Positions 24,110 to 36,866 of a stretch of 64,000 bases of DNA are shown piece by piece. The notes under the pieces were generated by a model. The model had not been told where the DNA came from. It saw only the letters and a list, made by a program, of their open reading frames with translations, and did no database searches. The position numbers were made by a program, and so were the translations under genes. The stretch's first letter is position 1. Each line of letters starts with the position of its first letter. This stretch comes from Plasmopara viticola (lineage: Eukaryota; Oomycota; Peronosporomycetes; Peronosporales; Peronosporaceae), in the NCBI GenBank assembly GCA_001695595.3, contig MBPM02000068.1, forward strand, positions 62,001 to 126,000, written 5' to 3'.

Positions 24110-25922
24110 TTAATTCGAAGCAGGTAGTACACGTACAATACGTCCGATGATTCGGTCATTTATGTCCTCTACACAGCCGTCTCGTCCAAGTTGTCCGATC
24201 ACAAACCATAAAGAAGAGCTATGCCGATTGGCCCGCCTCATTTGCGCCGTGTTGCTATCATAATTGATTTGGTATGTCCTCAGGAGTGAGGAGATATCAA
24301 CCTTCGCTAACTTTTTCGCCCAAGAAAAATGCGTTAGACGGCTTCCATTGCGAACTGTCGACCCTAAGCAAAATAACACACTTAGCTTGAAGGTTCGAAC
24401 TTTTAAAGTAAAAGTGATGCTAGAAACTATTTTAGACCTTACCTGGATATAGCAAGGCGGTTATTAGAAGTAGGCGCTTTCATCAGCGCTAATTTACCGG
24501 TTCAGTTTTCACTTACGGTCACGATTGCGAGACACCATGACAGCCAAGACGATTGTGATCGAACAGGATTATGGCGCTTGGTTGAATGACTCGGACGCTT
24601 AAGACTCACTGTTAGTCGTACCGACCATTTGATTCAGTCCAACACGTACATGCAAGGCGCATAAACAGTCATTGGCATCACAGATGATTTGGCGAGAGCA
24701 CAAGGATGGCGATTGAATGACATAGATTATTAAATTCGAACCAGGTAGTATGCGTACAATGCGTCCGATGATTCGGGAATTCATGTCCTCTACACAGCCG
24801 TCTCGTCCAAGTTGTCCGATCACAAACCATAAAGAACAGCTATGTCGATTGGCCCGCTTCATATGTGCCGTGTTGCTGACACAATCGATTTAGTATGTGG
24901 TCAGGAGTGAAAAGATATAAACCTTCGCTTACTTTTTCGCCCTTAACAAATGCGTCAGACAGCGTACCATTGCGAAATACCGTACCTTAGGATGAAAACA
25001 TACTAGGCTTAAAGCATCAAACTTTAAAGTAAATATGATGCTTGAAATTATTTTAGACCTTACCTGGATATAGCAAGGCGGTTATAAGAAGAAGGCGCTT
25101 TCATCAGCGCTAATTTACCGGTTTTCACTTACGGTTACGATTGCGAGAAGCGAGGACAGCCAAGAAGATTGTAACCGAAAAGGATGATGGCGTCCGGTTG
25201 GATGACTTAGAAGCTTAAGCTTGAAACAGTTCAACACGTACACGCAAGGCACATAATAAGTCATTGGCATCACTGAAGATTCAATGAGCACACAATGATG
25301 GCATACAATGATTATTTTATTCGAACTAGGTAGTACACGTACAATACGTCCGATATTTTGGTCATGTATGTCCTCTAGACAGCCGTCATATAAGTTGTCC
25401 AATCACAAACATAAAGAACAGCTATGCCGATTTGCCCGCTACATGCGTGGCGTGTTGCTGACACAATCGATTTGGTATGTCGTCAGGAGAGAGAAGATAT
25501 CAACCTTCGCTTACTTTTTTGCCCTAGACAAATGCGTCAGACAGCAACCATTGCGAAATGTCGACCCTAAGGAAGAAAACATACTTGGCTTAAGTCGTCG
25601 AAATTTAAAAGCAAAAATGACACTTGAAACTATTTTCGACCTTTTTTTGAGTTAGCAATCGTGGTGAAGAAAAAGTCGCTTTTAATTAGCGCTGTTATAC
25701 CGGTTCAGCTTTCACTTACGGTTACGATTGCGATAAACGAGGACAGCCAAGAAGATTGTGACCGAATAGGATGATGGCGTTTGGTTGTTGACTCAAACGC
25801 TTGAGACTCAATGTTAGTTTGCGATTCAGTCCAACACGTACACGCAAGGCACATAATAAGTCATTGGCATCACTGAAGATTCAACGAGCACACAATGATG
25901 GCGATTGTATGACATAGATTAT
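24110..25922 (+). repeat. HOR unit 1 (1813 bp)
   Basis: Edge copy, the most diverged. It has TTAAAGTAAAAGTG where others have TTAGAGTAGAAGTG, and GTCCTCAGG where others have GTCGTCAGG. C has AAATACCG, ACTTTAAAG and GAAATTATT. m2 AAACCAT, m3 CTTAAAGC. About 24 bp are missing from A right after the AAGCTTAAGCTT palindrome (near 25220), which removes m4. Confidence 0.93.
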
Positions 25923-27759
25923 TTAATTCGAAGCAGGTAGTACACGTACAATACGTCCGATGATTCGGTCATTTATGTCCTCTACACAGCCGTCTCGTCC
26001 AAGTTGTCCGATCACAAACCATAAAGAAGAGCTATGCCGATTGGCCCGCCTCATTTGCGCCGTGTTGCTATCATAATTGATTTGGTATGTCGTCAGGAGT
26101 GAGGAGATATCAACCTTCGCTAACTTTTTCGCCCAAGAAAAATGCGTTAGACGGCTTCCATTGCGAACTGTCGACCCTAAGCAAAATAACACACTTAGCT
26201 TGAAGGTTCGAACTTTTAGAGTAGAAGTGATGCTAGAAACTATTTTAGACCTTACCTGGATATAGCAAGGCGGTTATAAGAAGAAGGCGCTTTCATCAGC
26301 GCTAATTTACCGGTTCAGTTTTCACTTACGGTTACGATTGCGAGACACCATGACAGCCAAGACGATTGTGATCGAACAGGATTATGGCGCTCGGTTGAAT
26401 GACTCGGACGCTTAAGACTCACTGTTAGTCGTACCGACCATTCGATTCAGTCCAACACGTACATGCAAGGCGCATAAACAGTCATTGGCATCACAGATGA
26501 TTCGGCGAGAGCACAAGGATGGCGATTGAATGACATAGATTATTAAATTCGAACCAGGTAGTATGCGTACAATACGTCCGATGATTCGGGAATTCATGTC
26601 CTCTACACAGCCGTCTCGTCCAATTTGTCCGATCACAAACCATAAAGAACAGCTATGTCGATTGGCCCGCTTCATATGTGCCGTGTTGCTGACACAATCG
26701 ATTTGATATGTGGTCAGGAGTGAAAAGATATAAACCTTCGCTTACTTTTTCGCCCTTAACAAATGCGTCAGACAGCGTACCATTGCGAAATATCGTACCT
26801 TAGGATGAAAACATACTAGGCTTAAAGCATCAAACGTTAAAGTAAATATGATGCTTGAAACTATTTTAGACCTTACCTGGATATAGCAAAGCGGTTATAA
26901 GAAGAAGGCGCTTTCATCAGCGCTAATTTACCGGTTTTCACTTACGGTTACGATTGCGAGAAGCGAGGACAGCCAAGAAGATTGTAACCGAAAAGGATGA
27001 TGGCGTCCGGTTGGATGACTCAGAAGCTTAAGCTTCATTTTAGTCGTATTGACCTTGTGAAACAGTTCAACACGTACACGCAAGGCACATAATAAGTCAT
27101 TGGCATCACTGAAGATTCAACGAGCACACAATGATGGCATACAATGATTATTTTATTCGAACTAGGTAGTACACGTACAATACGTCCGATATTTTGGTCA
27201 TGTATGTCCTCTAGACAGCCGTCATGATAAGTTGTCCAATCACAAACATAAAGAACAGCTATGCCGATTTGCCCGCTACATGCGTGGCGTGTTGCTGACA
27301 CAATCGATTTGGTATGTCGTCAGGAGAGAGAAGATATCAACCTTCGCTTACTTTTTTGCCCTAGACAAATGCGTCAGACAGCAACCATTGCGAAATGTCG
27401 ACCCTAAGGAAGAAAACATACTTGGCTTAAGTCGTCGAAATTCAAAAGCAAAAATGACACTTGAAACTATTTTCGACCTTTCCTTGAGTTAGCAATCGTG
27501 GTGAAGAAAAAGTCGCTTTTAATTAGCGCTGTTATACCGGTTCAGCTTTCACTTACGGTTACGATTGCGATAAACGAGGACAGCCAAGAAGATTGTGACC
27601 GAATAGGATGATGGCGTTTGGTTGTTGACTCAAACGCTTGAGACTCAATGTTAGTTTGCGATTCAGTCCAACACGTACACGCAAGGCACATAATAAGTCA
27701 TTGGCATCACTGAAGATTCAACGAGCACACAATGATGGCGATTGTATGACATAGATTAT
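25923..27759 (+). repeat. HOR unit 2 (1837 bp, reference copy)
   Basis: Monomers B 621, C 608 and A 608 bp. C has AAATATCG, ACGTTAAAG and GAAACTATT, unlike units 1 and 3. m1 A, m2 AAACCAT, m3 CTTAAAGC, m4 CATTTTAG, m5 TCACAAAC. A carries GTCCGATATTTTGG, as in unit 1. Confidence 0.95.
27023..27036. repeat. 14-bp perfect palindrome in A monomers (example copy)
   Basis: GAAGCTTAAGCTTC is its own reverse complement. It is present at the same place in nearly every A monomer of the array (altered in unit 3) and in A-like right-flank monomers (58143-58156, 59373-59386). The bases right after it are unstable: m4 varies in its T run, and unit 1 lost about 24 bp starting at its edge. Confidence 0.85.
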
Positions 27760-29598
27760 TTAATTCGAAGCAGGTAGTACACGTACAATACGTCCGATGA
27801 TTCGGTCATTTATGTCCTCTACACAGCCGTCTCGTCCAAGTTGTCCGATCACAAACCATAAAGAAGAGCTATGCCGATTGGCCCGCCTCATTTGCGCCGT
27901 GTTGCTATCATAATTGATTTGGTATGTCGTCAGGAGTGAGGAGATATCAACCTTCGCTAACTTTTTCGCCCAAGAAAAATGCGTTAGACGGCTTCCATTG
28001 CGAACTGTCGACCCTAAGCAAAATAACACACTTAGCTTGAAGGTTCGAACTTTTAGAGTAGAAGTGATGCTAGAAACTATTTTAGACCTTACCTGGATAT
28101 AGCAAGGCGGTTATAAGAAGAAGGCGCTTTCATCAGCGCTAATTTACCGGTTCAGTTTTCACTTACGGTTACGATTGCGAGACACCATGACAGCCAAGAC
28201 GATTGTGATCGAACAGGATTATGGCGCTCGGTTGAATGACTCGGACGCTTAAGACTCACTGTTAGTCGTACCGACCATTCGATTCAGTCCAACACGTACA
28301 TGCAAGGCGCATAAACAGTCATTGGCATCACAGATGATTCGGCGAGAGCACAAGGATGGCGATTGAATGACATAGATTATTAAATTCGAACCAGGTAGTA
28401 TGCGTACAATACGTCCGATGATTCGGGAATTCATGTCCTCTACACAGCCGTCTCGTCCAATTTGTCCGATCACAAACCATAAAGAACAGCTATGTCGATT
28501 GGCCCGCTTCATATGTGCCGTGTTGCTGACACAATCGATTTGATATGTGGTCAGGAGTGAAAAGATATAAACCTTCGCTTACTTTTTCGCCCTTAACAAA
28601 TGCGTCAGACAGCGTACCATTGCGAAATACCGTACCTTAGGATGAAAACATACTAGGCTTAAAGCATCAAACTTTAAAGTAAATATGATGCTTGAAATTA
28701 TTTTAGACCTTACCTGGATATAGCAAGGCGGTTATAAGAAGAAGGCGCTTTCATCAGCGCTAATTTACCGGTTTTCACTTACGGTTACGATTGCGAGAAG
28801 CGAGGACAGCCAAGAAGATTGTAACCGAAAAGGATGATGGCGTCCGGTTGGATGACTCAGAAGCTAAAGCTTCATCTTTAGTCGTATTGACCTTGTGAAA
28901 CAGTTCAACACGTACACGCAAGGCACATAATAAGTCATTGGCATCACTGAAGATTCAACGAGCACACAATGATGGCATACAATGATTATTTTATTCGAAC
29001 TAGGTAGTACACGTACAATACGTCCGATGATTTGGTCATGTATGTCCTCTAGACAGCCGTCATGATAAGTTGTCCAATCACAAACCATAAAGAACAGCTA
29101 TGCCGATTTGCCCGCTACATGCGTGGCGTGTTGCTGACACAATCGATTTGGTATGTCGTCAGGAGAGAGAAGATATCAACCTTCGCTTACTTTTTTGCCC
29201 TAGACAAATGCGTCAGACAGCAACCATTGCGAAATGTCGACCCTAAGGAAGAAAACATACTTGGCTTAAGTCGTCGAAATTCAAAAGCAAAAATGACACT
29301 TGAAACTATTTTCGACCTTTCCTTGAGTTAGCAATCGTGGTGAAGAAAAAGTCGCTTTTAATTAGCGCTGTTATACCGGTTCAGCTTTCACTTACGGTTA
29401 CGATTGCGATAAACGAGGACAGCCAAGAAGATTGTGACCGAATAGGATGATGGCGTTTGGTTGTTGACTCAAACGCTTGAGACTCAATGTTAGTTTGCGA
29501 TTCAGTCCAACACGTACACGCAAGGCACATAATAAGTCATTGGCATCACTGAAGATTCAACGAGCACACAATGATGGCGATTGTATGACATAGATTAT
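27760..29598 (+). repeat. HOR unit 3 (1839 bp)
   Basis: C returns to the unit-1 type (AAATACCG, ACTTTAAAG, GAAATTATT, AGCAAGGCGG). m2 AAACCAT, m3 CTTAAAGC, m4 CATCTTTAG, m5 TCACAAACC. The A palindrome is altered to GAAGCTAAAGCTTC. Confidence 0.95.
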
Positions 29599-31433
29599 TT
29601 AATTCGAAGCAGGTAGTACACGTACAATACGTCCGATGATTCGGTCATTTATGTCCTCTACACAGCCGTCTCGTCCAAGTTGTCCGATCACAAACCATAA
29701 AGAAGAGCTATGCCGATTGGCCCGCCTCATTTGCGCCGTGTTGCTATCATAATTGATTTGGTATGTCGTCAGGAGTGAGGAGATATCAACCTTCGCTAAC
29801 TTTTTCGCCCAAGAAAAATGCGTTAGACGGCTTCCATTGCGAACTGTCGACCCTAAGCAAAATAACACACTTAGCTTGAAGGTTCGAACTTTTAGAGTAG
29901 AAGTGATGCTAGAAACTATTTTAGACCTTACCTGGATATAGCAAGGCGGTTATAAGAAGAAGGCGCTTTCATCAGCGCTAATTTACCGGTTCAGTTTTCA
30001 CTTACGGTTACGATTGCGAGACACCATGACAGCCAAGACGATTGTGATCGAACAGGATTATGGCGCTCGGTTGAATGACTCGGACGCTTAAGACTCACTG
30101 TTAGTCGTACCGACCATTCGATTCAGTCCAACACGTACATGCAAGGCGCATAAACAGTCATTGGCATCACAGATGATTCGGCGAGAGCACAAGGATGGCG
30201 ATTGAATGACATAGATTATTAAATTCGAACCAGGTAGTATGCGTACAATACGTCCGATGATTCGGGAATTCATGTCCTCTACACAGCCGTCTCGTCCAAT
30301 TTGTCCGATCACACCATAAAGAACAGCTATGTCGATTGGCCCGCTTCATATGTGCCGTGTTGCTGACACAATCGATTTGATATGTGGTCAGGAGTGAAAA
30401 GATATAAACCTTCGCTTACTTTTTCGCCCTTAACAAATGCGTCAGACAGCGTACCATTGCGAAATATCGTACCTTAGGATGAAAACATACTAGGCTTAAA
30501 GCATCAAACGTTAAAGTAAATATGATGCTTGAAACTATTTTAGACCTTACCTGGATATAGCAAAGCGGTTATAAGAAGAAGGCGCTTTCATCAGCGCTAA
30601 TTTACCGGTTTTCACTTACGGTTACGATTGCGAGAAGCGAGGACAGCCAAGAAGATTGTAACCGAAAAGGATGATGGCGTCCGGTTGGATGACTCAGAAG
30701 CTTAAGCTTCATCTTTAGTCGTATTGACCTTGTGAAACAGTTCAACACGTACACGCAAGGCACATAATAAGTCATTGGCATCACTGAAGATTCAACGAGC
30801 ACACAATGATGGCATACAATGATTATTTTATTCGAACTAGGTAGTACACGTACAATACGTCCGATGATTTGGTCATGTATGTCCTCTAGACAGCCGTCAT
30901 GATAAGTTGTCCAATCAAAAACATAAAGAACAGCTATGCCGATTTGCCCGCTACATGCGTGGCGTGTTGCTGACACAATCGATTTGGTATGTCGTCAGGA
31001 GAGAGAAGATATCAACCTTCGCTTACTTTTTTGCCCTAGACAAATGCGTCAGACAGCAACCATTGCGAAATGTCGACCCTAAGGAAGAAAACATACTTGG
31101 CTTAAGTCGTCGAAATTCAAAAGCAAAAATGACACTTGAAACTATTTTCGACCTTTCCTTGAGTTAGCAATCGTGGTGAAGAAAAAGTCGCTTTTAATTA
31201 GCGCTGTTATACCGGTTCAGCTTTCACTTACGGTTACGATTGCGATAAACGAGGACAGCCAAGAAGATTGTGACCGAATAGGATGATGGCGTTTGGTTGT
31301 TGACTCAAACGCTTGAGACTCAATGTTAGTTTGCGATTCAGTCCAACACGTACACGCAAGGCACATAATAAGTCATTGGCATCACTGAAGATTCAACGAG
31401 CACACAATGATGGCGATTTATGACATAGATTAT
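29599..31433 (+). repeat. HOR unit 4 (1835 bp)
   Basis: C is of the unit-2 type (ACGTTAAAG, GAAACTATT). m2 is a unique CACACCAT (2 bp short). m3 CTTAAAGC, m4 CATCTTTAG, m5 TCAAAAAC. Confidence 0.95.
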
Positions 31434-33270
31434 TTAATTCGAAGCAGGTAGTACACGTACAATACGTCCGATGATTCGGTCATTTATGTCCTCTACACAG
31501 CCGTCTCGTCCAAGTTGTCCGATCACAAACCATAAAGAAGAGCTATGCCGATTGGCCCGCCTCATTTGCGCCGTGTTGCTATCATAATTGATTTGGTATG
31601 TCGTCAGGAGTGAGGAGATATCAACCTTCGCTAACTTTTTCGCCCAAGAAAAATGCGTTAGACGGCTTCCATTGCGAACTGTCGACCCTAAGCAAAATAA
31701 CACACTTAGCTTGAAGGTTCGAACTTTTAGAGTAGAAGTGATGCTAGAAACTATTTTAGACCTTACCTGGATATAGCAAGGCGGTTATAAGAAGAAGGCG
31801 CTTTCATCAGCGCTAATTTACCGGTTCAGTTTTCACTTACGGTTACGATTGCGAGACACCATGACAGCCAAGACGATTGTGATCGAACAGGATTATGGCG
31901 CTCGGTTGAATGACTCGGACGCTTAAGACTCACTGTTAGTCGTACCGACCATTCGATTCAGTCCAACACGTACATGCAAGGCGCATAAACAGTCATTGGC
32001 ATCACAGATGATTCGGCGAGAGCACAAGGATGGCGATTGAATGACATAGATTATTAAATTCGAACCAGGTAGTATGCGTACAATACGTCCGATGATTCGG
32101 GAATTCATGTCCTCTACACAGCCGTCTCGTCCAATTTGTCCGATCACAAACCATAAAGAACAGCTATGTCGATTGGCCCGCTTCATATGTGCCGTGTTGC
32201 TGACACAATCGATTTGATATGTGGTCAGGAGTGAAAAGATATAAACCTTCGCTTACTTTTTCGCCCTTAACAAATGCGTCAGACAGCGTACCATTGCGAA
32301 ATATCGTACCTTAGGATGAAAACATACTAGGCTTAAAGCATCAAACGTTAAAGTAAATATGATGCTTGAAACTATTTTAGACCTTACCTGGATATAGCAA
32401 AGCGGTTATAAGAAGAAGGCGCTTTCATCAGCGCTAATTTACCGGTTTTCACTTACGGTTACGATTGCGAGAAGCGAGGACAGCCAAGAAGATTGTAACC
32501 GAAAAGGATGATGGCGTCCGGTTGGATGACTCAGAAGCTTAAGCTTCATTTTAGTCGTATTGACCTTGTGAAACAGTTCAACACGTACACGCAAGGCACA
32601 TAATAAGTCATTGGCATCACTGAAGATTCAACGAGCACACAATGATGGCATACAATGATTATTTTATTCGAACTAGGTAGTACACGTACAATACGTCCGA
32701 TGATTTGGTCATGTATGTCCTCTAGACAGCCGTCATGATAAGTTGTCCAATCACAAATCATAAAGAACAGCTATGCCGATTTGCCCGCTACATGCGTGGC
32801 GTGTTGCTGACACAATCGATTTGGTATGTCGTCAGGAGAGAGAAGATATCAACCTTCGCTTACTTTTTTGCCCTAGACAAATGCGTCAGACAGCAACCAT
32901 TGCGAAATGTCGACCCTAAGGAAGAAAACATACTTGGCTTAAGTCGTCGAAATTCAAAAGCAAAAATGACACTTGAAACTATTTTCGACCTTTCCTTGAG
33001 TTAGCAATCGTGGTGAAGAAAAAGTCGCTTTTAATTAGCGCTGTTATACCGGTTCAGCTTTCACTTACGGTTACGATTGCGATAAACGAGGACAGCCAAG
33101 AAGATTGTGACCGAATAGGATGATGGCGTTTGGTTGTTGACTCAAACGCTTGAGACTCAATGTTAGTTTGCGATTCAGTCCAACACGTACACGCAAGGCA
33201 CATAATAAGTCATTGGCATCACTGAAGATTTAACGAGCACACAATGATGGCGATTGATGACATAGATTAT
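31434..33270 (+). repeat. HOR unit 5 (1837 bp)
   Basis: m1 A, m2 AAACCAT, m3 CTTAAAGC, m4 CATTTTAG, m5 TCACAAATC. The junction at the end of the unit reads GCGATTGATGAC. Confidence 0.95.
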
Positions 33271-35029
33271 TTAATTCGAAGCAGGTAGTACACGTACAAT
33301 ACGTCCGATGATTCGGTCATTTATGTCCTCTACACAGCCGTCTCGTCCAAGTTGTCCGATCACAAACCATAAAGAAGAGCTATGCCGATTGGCCCGCCTC
33401 ATTTGCGCCGTGTTGCTATCATAATTGATTTGGTATGTCGTCAGGAGTGAGGAGATATCAACCTTCGCTAACTTTTTCGCCCAAGAAAAATGCGTTAGAC
33501 GGCTTCCATTGCGAACTGTCGACCCTAAGCAAAATAACACACTTAGCTTGAAGGTTCGAACTTTTAGAGTAGAAGTGATGCTAGAAACTATTTTAGACCT
33601 TACCTGGATATAGCAAGGCGGTTATAAGAAGAAGGCGCTTTCATCAGCGCTAATTTACCGGTTCAGTTTTCACTTACGGTTACGATTGCGAGACACCATG
33701 ACAGCCAAGACGATTGTGATCGAACAGGATTATGGCGCTCGGTTGAATGACTCGGACGCTTAAGACTCACTGTTAGTCGTACCGACCATTCGATTCAGTC
33801 CAACACGTACATGCAAGGCGCATAAACAGTCATTGGCATCACAGATGATTCGGCGAGAGCACAAGGATGGCGATTGAATGACATAGATTATTAAATTCGA
33901 ACCAGGTAGTATGCGTACAATACGTCCGATGATTCGGGAATTCATGTCCTCTACACAGCCGTCTCGTCCAATTTGTCCGATCACAGGTCATAAAGAACAG
34001 CTATGTCGATTGGCCCGCTTCATATGTGCCGTGTTGCTGACACAATCGATTTGATATGTGGTCAGGAGTGAAAAGATATAAACCTTCGCTTACTTTTTCG
34101 CCCTTAACAAATGCGTCAGACAGCGTACCATTGCGAAATATCGTACCTTAGGATGAAAACATACTAGGCTAAAGCATCAAACGTTAAAGTAAATGTGATG
34201 CTTGAAACTATTTTAGACCTTACCTGGATATAGCAAAGCGGTTATAAGAAGAAGGCGCTTTCATCAGCGCTAATTTACCGGTTTTCACTTACGGTTACGA
34301 TTGCGAGAAGCGAGGACAGCCAAGAAGATTGTAACCGAAAAGGATGATGGCGTCCGGTTGGATGACTCAGAAGCTTAAGCTTCATTTTAGTCGTATTGAC
34401 CTTGTGAAACAGTTCAACACGTACACGCAAGGCACATAATAAGTCATTGGCATCACTGAAGATTCAACGAGCACACAATGATGGCATACAATGATTATTT
34501 TATTCGAACTAGGTAGTACACGTACAATACGTCCGATGATTTGGTCATGTATGTCCTCTAGACAGCCGTCATGATAAGTTGTCCAATCAAAATCATAAAG
34601 AACAGCTATGCCGATTTGCCCGCTACATGCGTGGCGTGTTGCTGACACAATCGATTTGGTATGTCGTCAGGAGAGAGAAGATATCAACCTTCGCTTACTT
34701 TTTTGAAAAATTCAAAAGCAAAAATGACACTTGAAGCTATTTTCGACCTTTCCTTGAGTTAGCAATCGTGGTGAAGAAAAAGTCGCTTTTAATTAGCGCT
34801 GTTATACCGGTTCAGCTTTCACTTACGGTTACGATTGCGATAAACGAGGACAGCCAAGAAGATTGTGACCGAATAGGATGATGGCGTTTGGTTGTTGACT
34901 CAAACGCTTGAGACTCAATGTTAGTTTGCGATTCAGTCCAACACGTACACGCAAGGCACATAATAAGTCATTGGCATCACTGAAGATTTAACGAGCACAC
35001 AATGATGGCGATTGTATGACATAGATTAT
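33271..35029 (+). repeat. HOR unit 6 (1759 bp, 78-bp deletion)
   Basis: First array copy with m2 CACAGGTCAT and with m3 GGCTAAAGC. m4 CATTTTAG, m5 TCAAAATC. In A the text jumps from TTACTTTTTT to GAAAAATTCAAAAGC near 34704. That removes the GCCCTAGACAAATGCG to CTTAAGTCGTC stretch present in the other copies. Confidence 0.95.
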
Positions 35030-36866
35030 TTAATTCGAAGCAGGTAGTACACGTACAATACGTCCGATGATTCGGTCATTTATGTCCTCTACACAGCCGT
35101 CTCGTCCAAGTTGTCCGATCACAAACCATAAAGAAGAGCTGTGCCGATTGGCCCGCCTCATTTGCGCCGTGTTGCTATCATAATTGATTTGGTATGTCGT
35201 CAGGAGTGAGGAGATATCAACCTTCGCTAACTTTTTCGCCCAAGAAAAATGCGTTAGACGGCTTCCATTGCGAACTGTCGACCCTAAGCAAAATAACACA
35301 CTTAGCTTGAAGGTTCGAACTTTTAGAGTAGAAGTGATGCTAGAAACTATTTTAGACCTTACCTGGATATAGCAAGGCGGTTATAAGAAGAAGGCGCTTT
35401 CATCAGCGCTAATTTACCGGTTCAGTTTTCACTTACGGTTACGATTGCGAGACACCATGACAGCCAAGACGATTGTGATCGAACAGGATTATGGCGCTCG
35501 GTTGAATGACTCGGACGCTTAAGACTCACTGTTAGTCGTACCGACCATTCGATTCAGTCCAACACGTACATGCAAGGCGCATAAACAGTCATTGGCATCA
35601 CAGATGATTCGGCGAGAGCACAAGGATGGCGATTGAATGACATAGATTATTAAATTCGAACCAGGTAGTATGCGTACAATACGTCCGATGATTCGGGAAT
35701 TCATGTCCTCTACACAGCCGTCTCGTCCAATTTGTCCGATCACAAACCATAAAGAACAGCTATGTCGATTGGCCCGCTTCATATGTGCCGTGTTGCTGAC
35801 ACAATCGATTTGATATGTGGTCAGGAGTGAAAAGATATAAACCTTCGCTTACTTTTTCGCCCTTAACAAATGCGTCAGACAGCGTACCATTGCGAAATAT
35901 CGTACCTTAGGATGAAAACATACTAGGCTTAAAGCATCAAACGTTAAAGTAAATATGATGCTTGAAACTATTTTAGACCTTACCTGGATATAGCAAAGCG
36001 GTTATAAGAAGAAGGCGCTTTCATCAGCGCTAATTTACCGGTTTTCACTTACGGTTACGATTGCGAGAAGCGAGGACAGCCAAGAAGATTGTAACCGAAA
36101 AGGATGATGGCGTCCGGTTGGATGACTTAGAAGCTTAAGCTTCATTTTAGTCGTATTGACCTTGTGAAACAGTTCAACACGTACACGCAAGGCACATAAT
36201 AAGTCATTGGCATCACTGAAGATTCAACGAGCACACAATGATGGCATACAATGATTATTTTATTCGAACTAGGTAGTACACGTACAATACGTCCGATGAT
36301 TTGGTCATGTATGTCCTCTAGACAGCCGTCATGATAAGTTGTCCAATCAAAAATCATAAAGAACAGCTATGCCGATTTGCCCGCTACATGCGTGGCGTGT
36401 TGCTGACACAATCGATTTGGTATGTCGTCAGGAGAGAGAAGATATCAACCTTCGCTTACTTTTTTGCCCTAGACAAATGCGTCAGACAGCAACCATTGCG
36501 AAATGTCGACCCTAAGGAAGAAAACATACTTGGCTTAAGTCGTCGAAATTCAAAAGCAAAAATGACACTTGAAACTATTTTCGACCTTTCCTTGAGTTAG
36601 CAATCGTGGTGAAGAAAAAGTCGCTTTTAATTAGCGCTGTTATACCGGTTCAGCTTTCACTTACGGTTACGATTGCGATAAACGAGGACAGCCAAGAAGA
36701 TTGTGACCGAATAGGATGATGGCGTTTGGTTGTTGACTCAAACGCTTGAGACTCAATGTTAGTTTGCGATTCAGTCCAACACGTACACGCAAGGCACATA
36801 ATAAGTCATTGGCATCACTAAGGCTCAACGAGCACACAATGATGGCGATTTTATGACATAGATTAT
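35030..36866 (+). repeat. HOR unit 7 (1837 bp)
   Basis: m1 G, m2 AAACCAT, m3 CTTAAAGC, m4 CATTTTAG, m5 TCAAAAATC. It has GATGACTTAGAAGC in A, as in unit 1, and CACTAAGGCTCAACG near its end, seen in no other copy. Confidence 0.95.

Noticed and set aside
24110..24379. 89-codon minus-strand open frame present at the same place in all 18 B monomers, apparently conserved
   Set aside because: Its sameness follows from near-identity of the DNA. There is no recognisable domain, no support outside the array, unit 1 differs by an amino-acid change, and the same region is open in other frames too.
24400..24420. GGTTCGAAC in B monomers resembling an internal RNA polymerase III B box (tRNA or SINE-like)
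   Set aside because: The bases after it do not fit the box end, no A box lies at the right distance upstream, and no cloverleaf can be drawn.
24480..24495. GCGCTTTCATCAGCGC as a hairpin of regulatory or structural RNA
   Set aside because: Only a 5-bp stem, and it is broken without compensating changes in several monomer types (for example near 17223 and 63723).
24770..24785. GATTCGGGAATTC in C monomers as a possible CENP-B box
   Set aside because: The spacing of the TTCG, A and CGGG core bases of the known box does not match on either strand.
30602..30976. 124-codon minus-strand open frame in some A monomers, the longest type in the window together with its relatives
   Set aside because: The frame is interrupted in other copies by 1-2 bp indels at the A-rich m5 site and the T run after the palindrome, so it is not kept as a reading frame.
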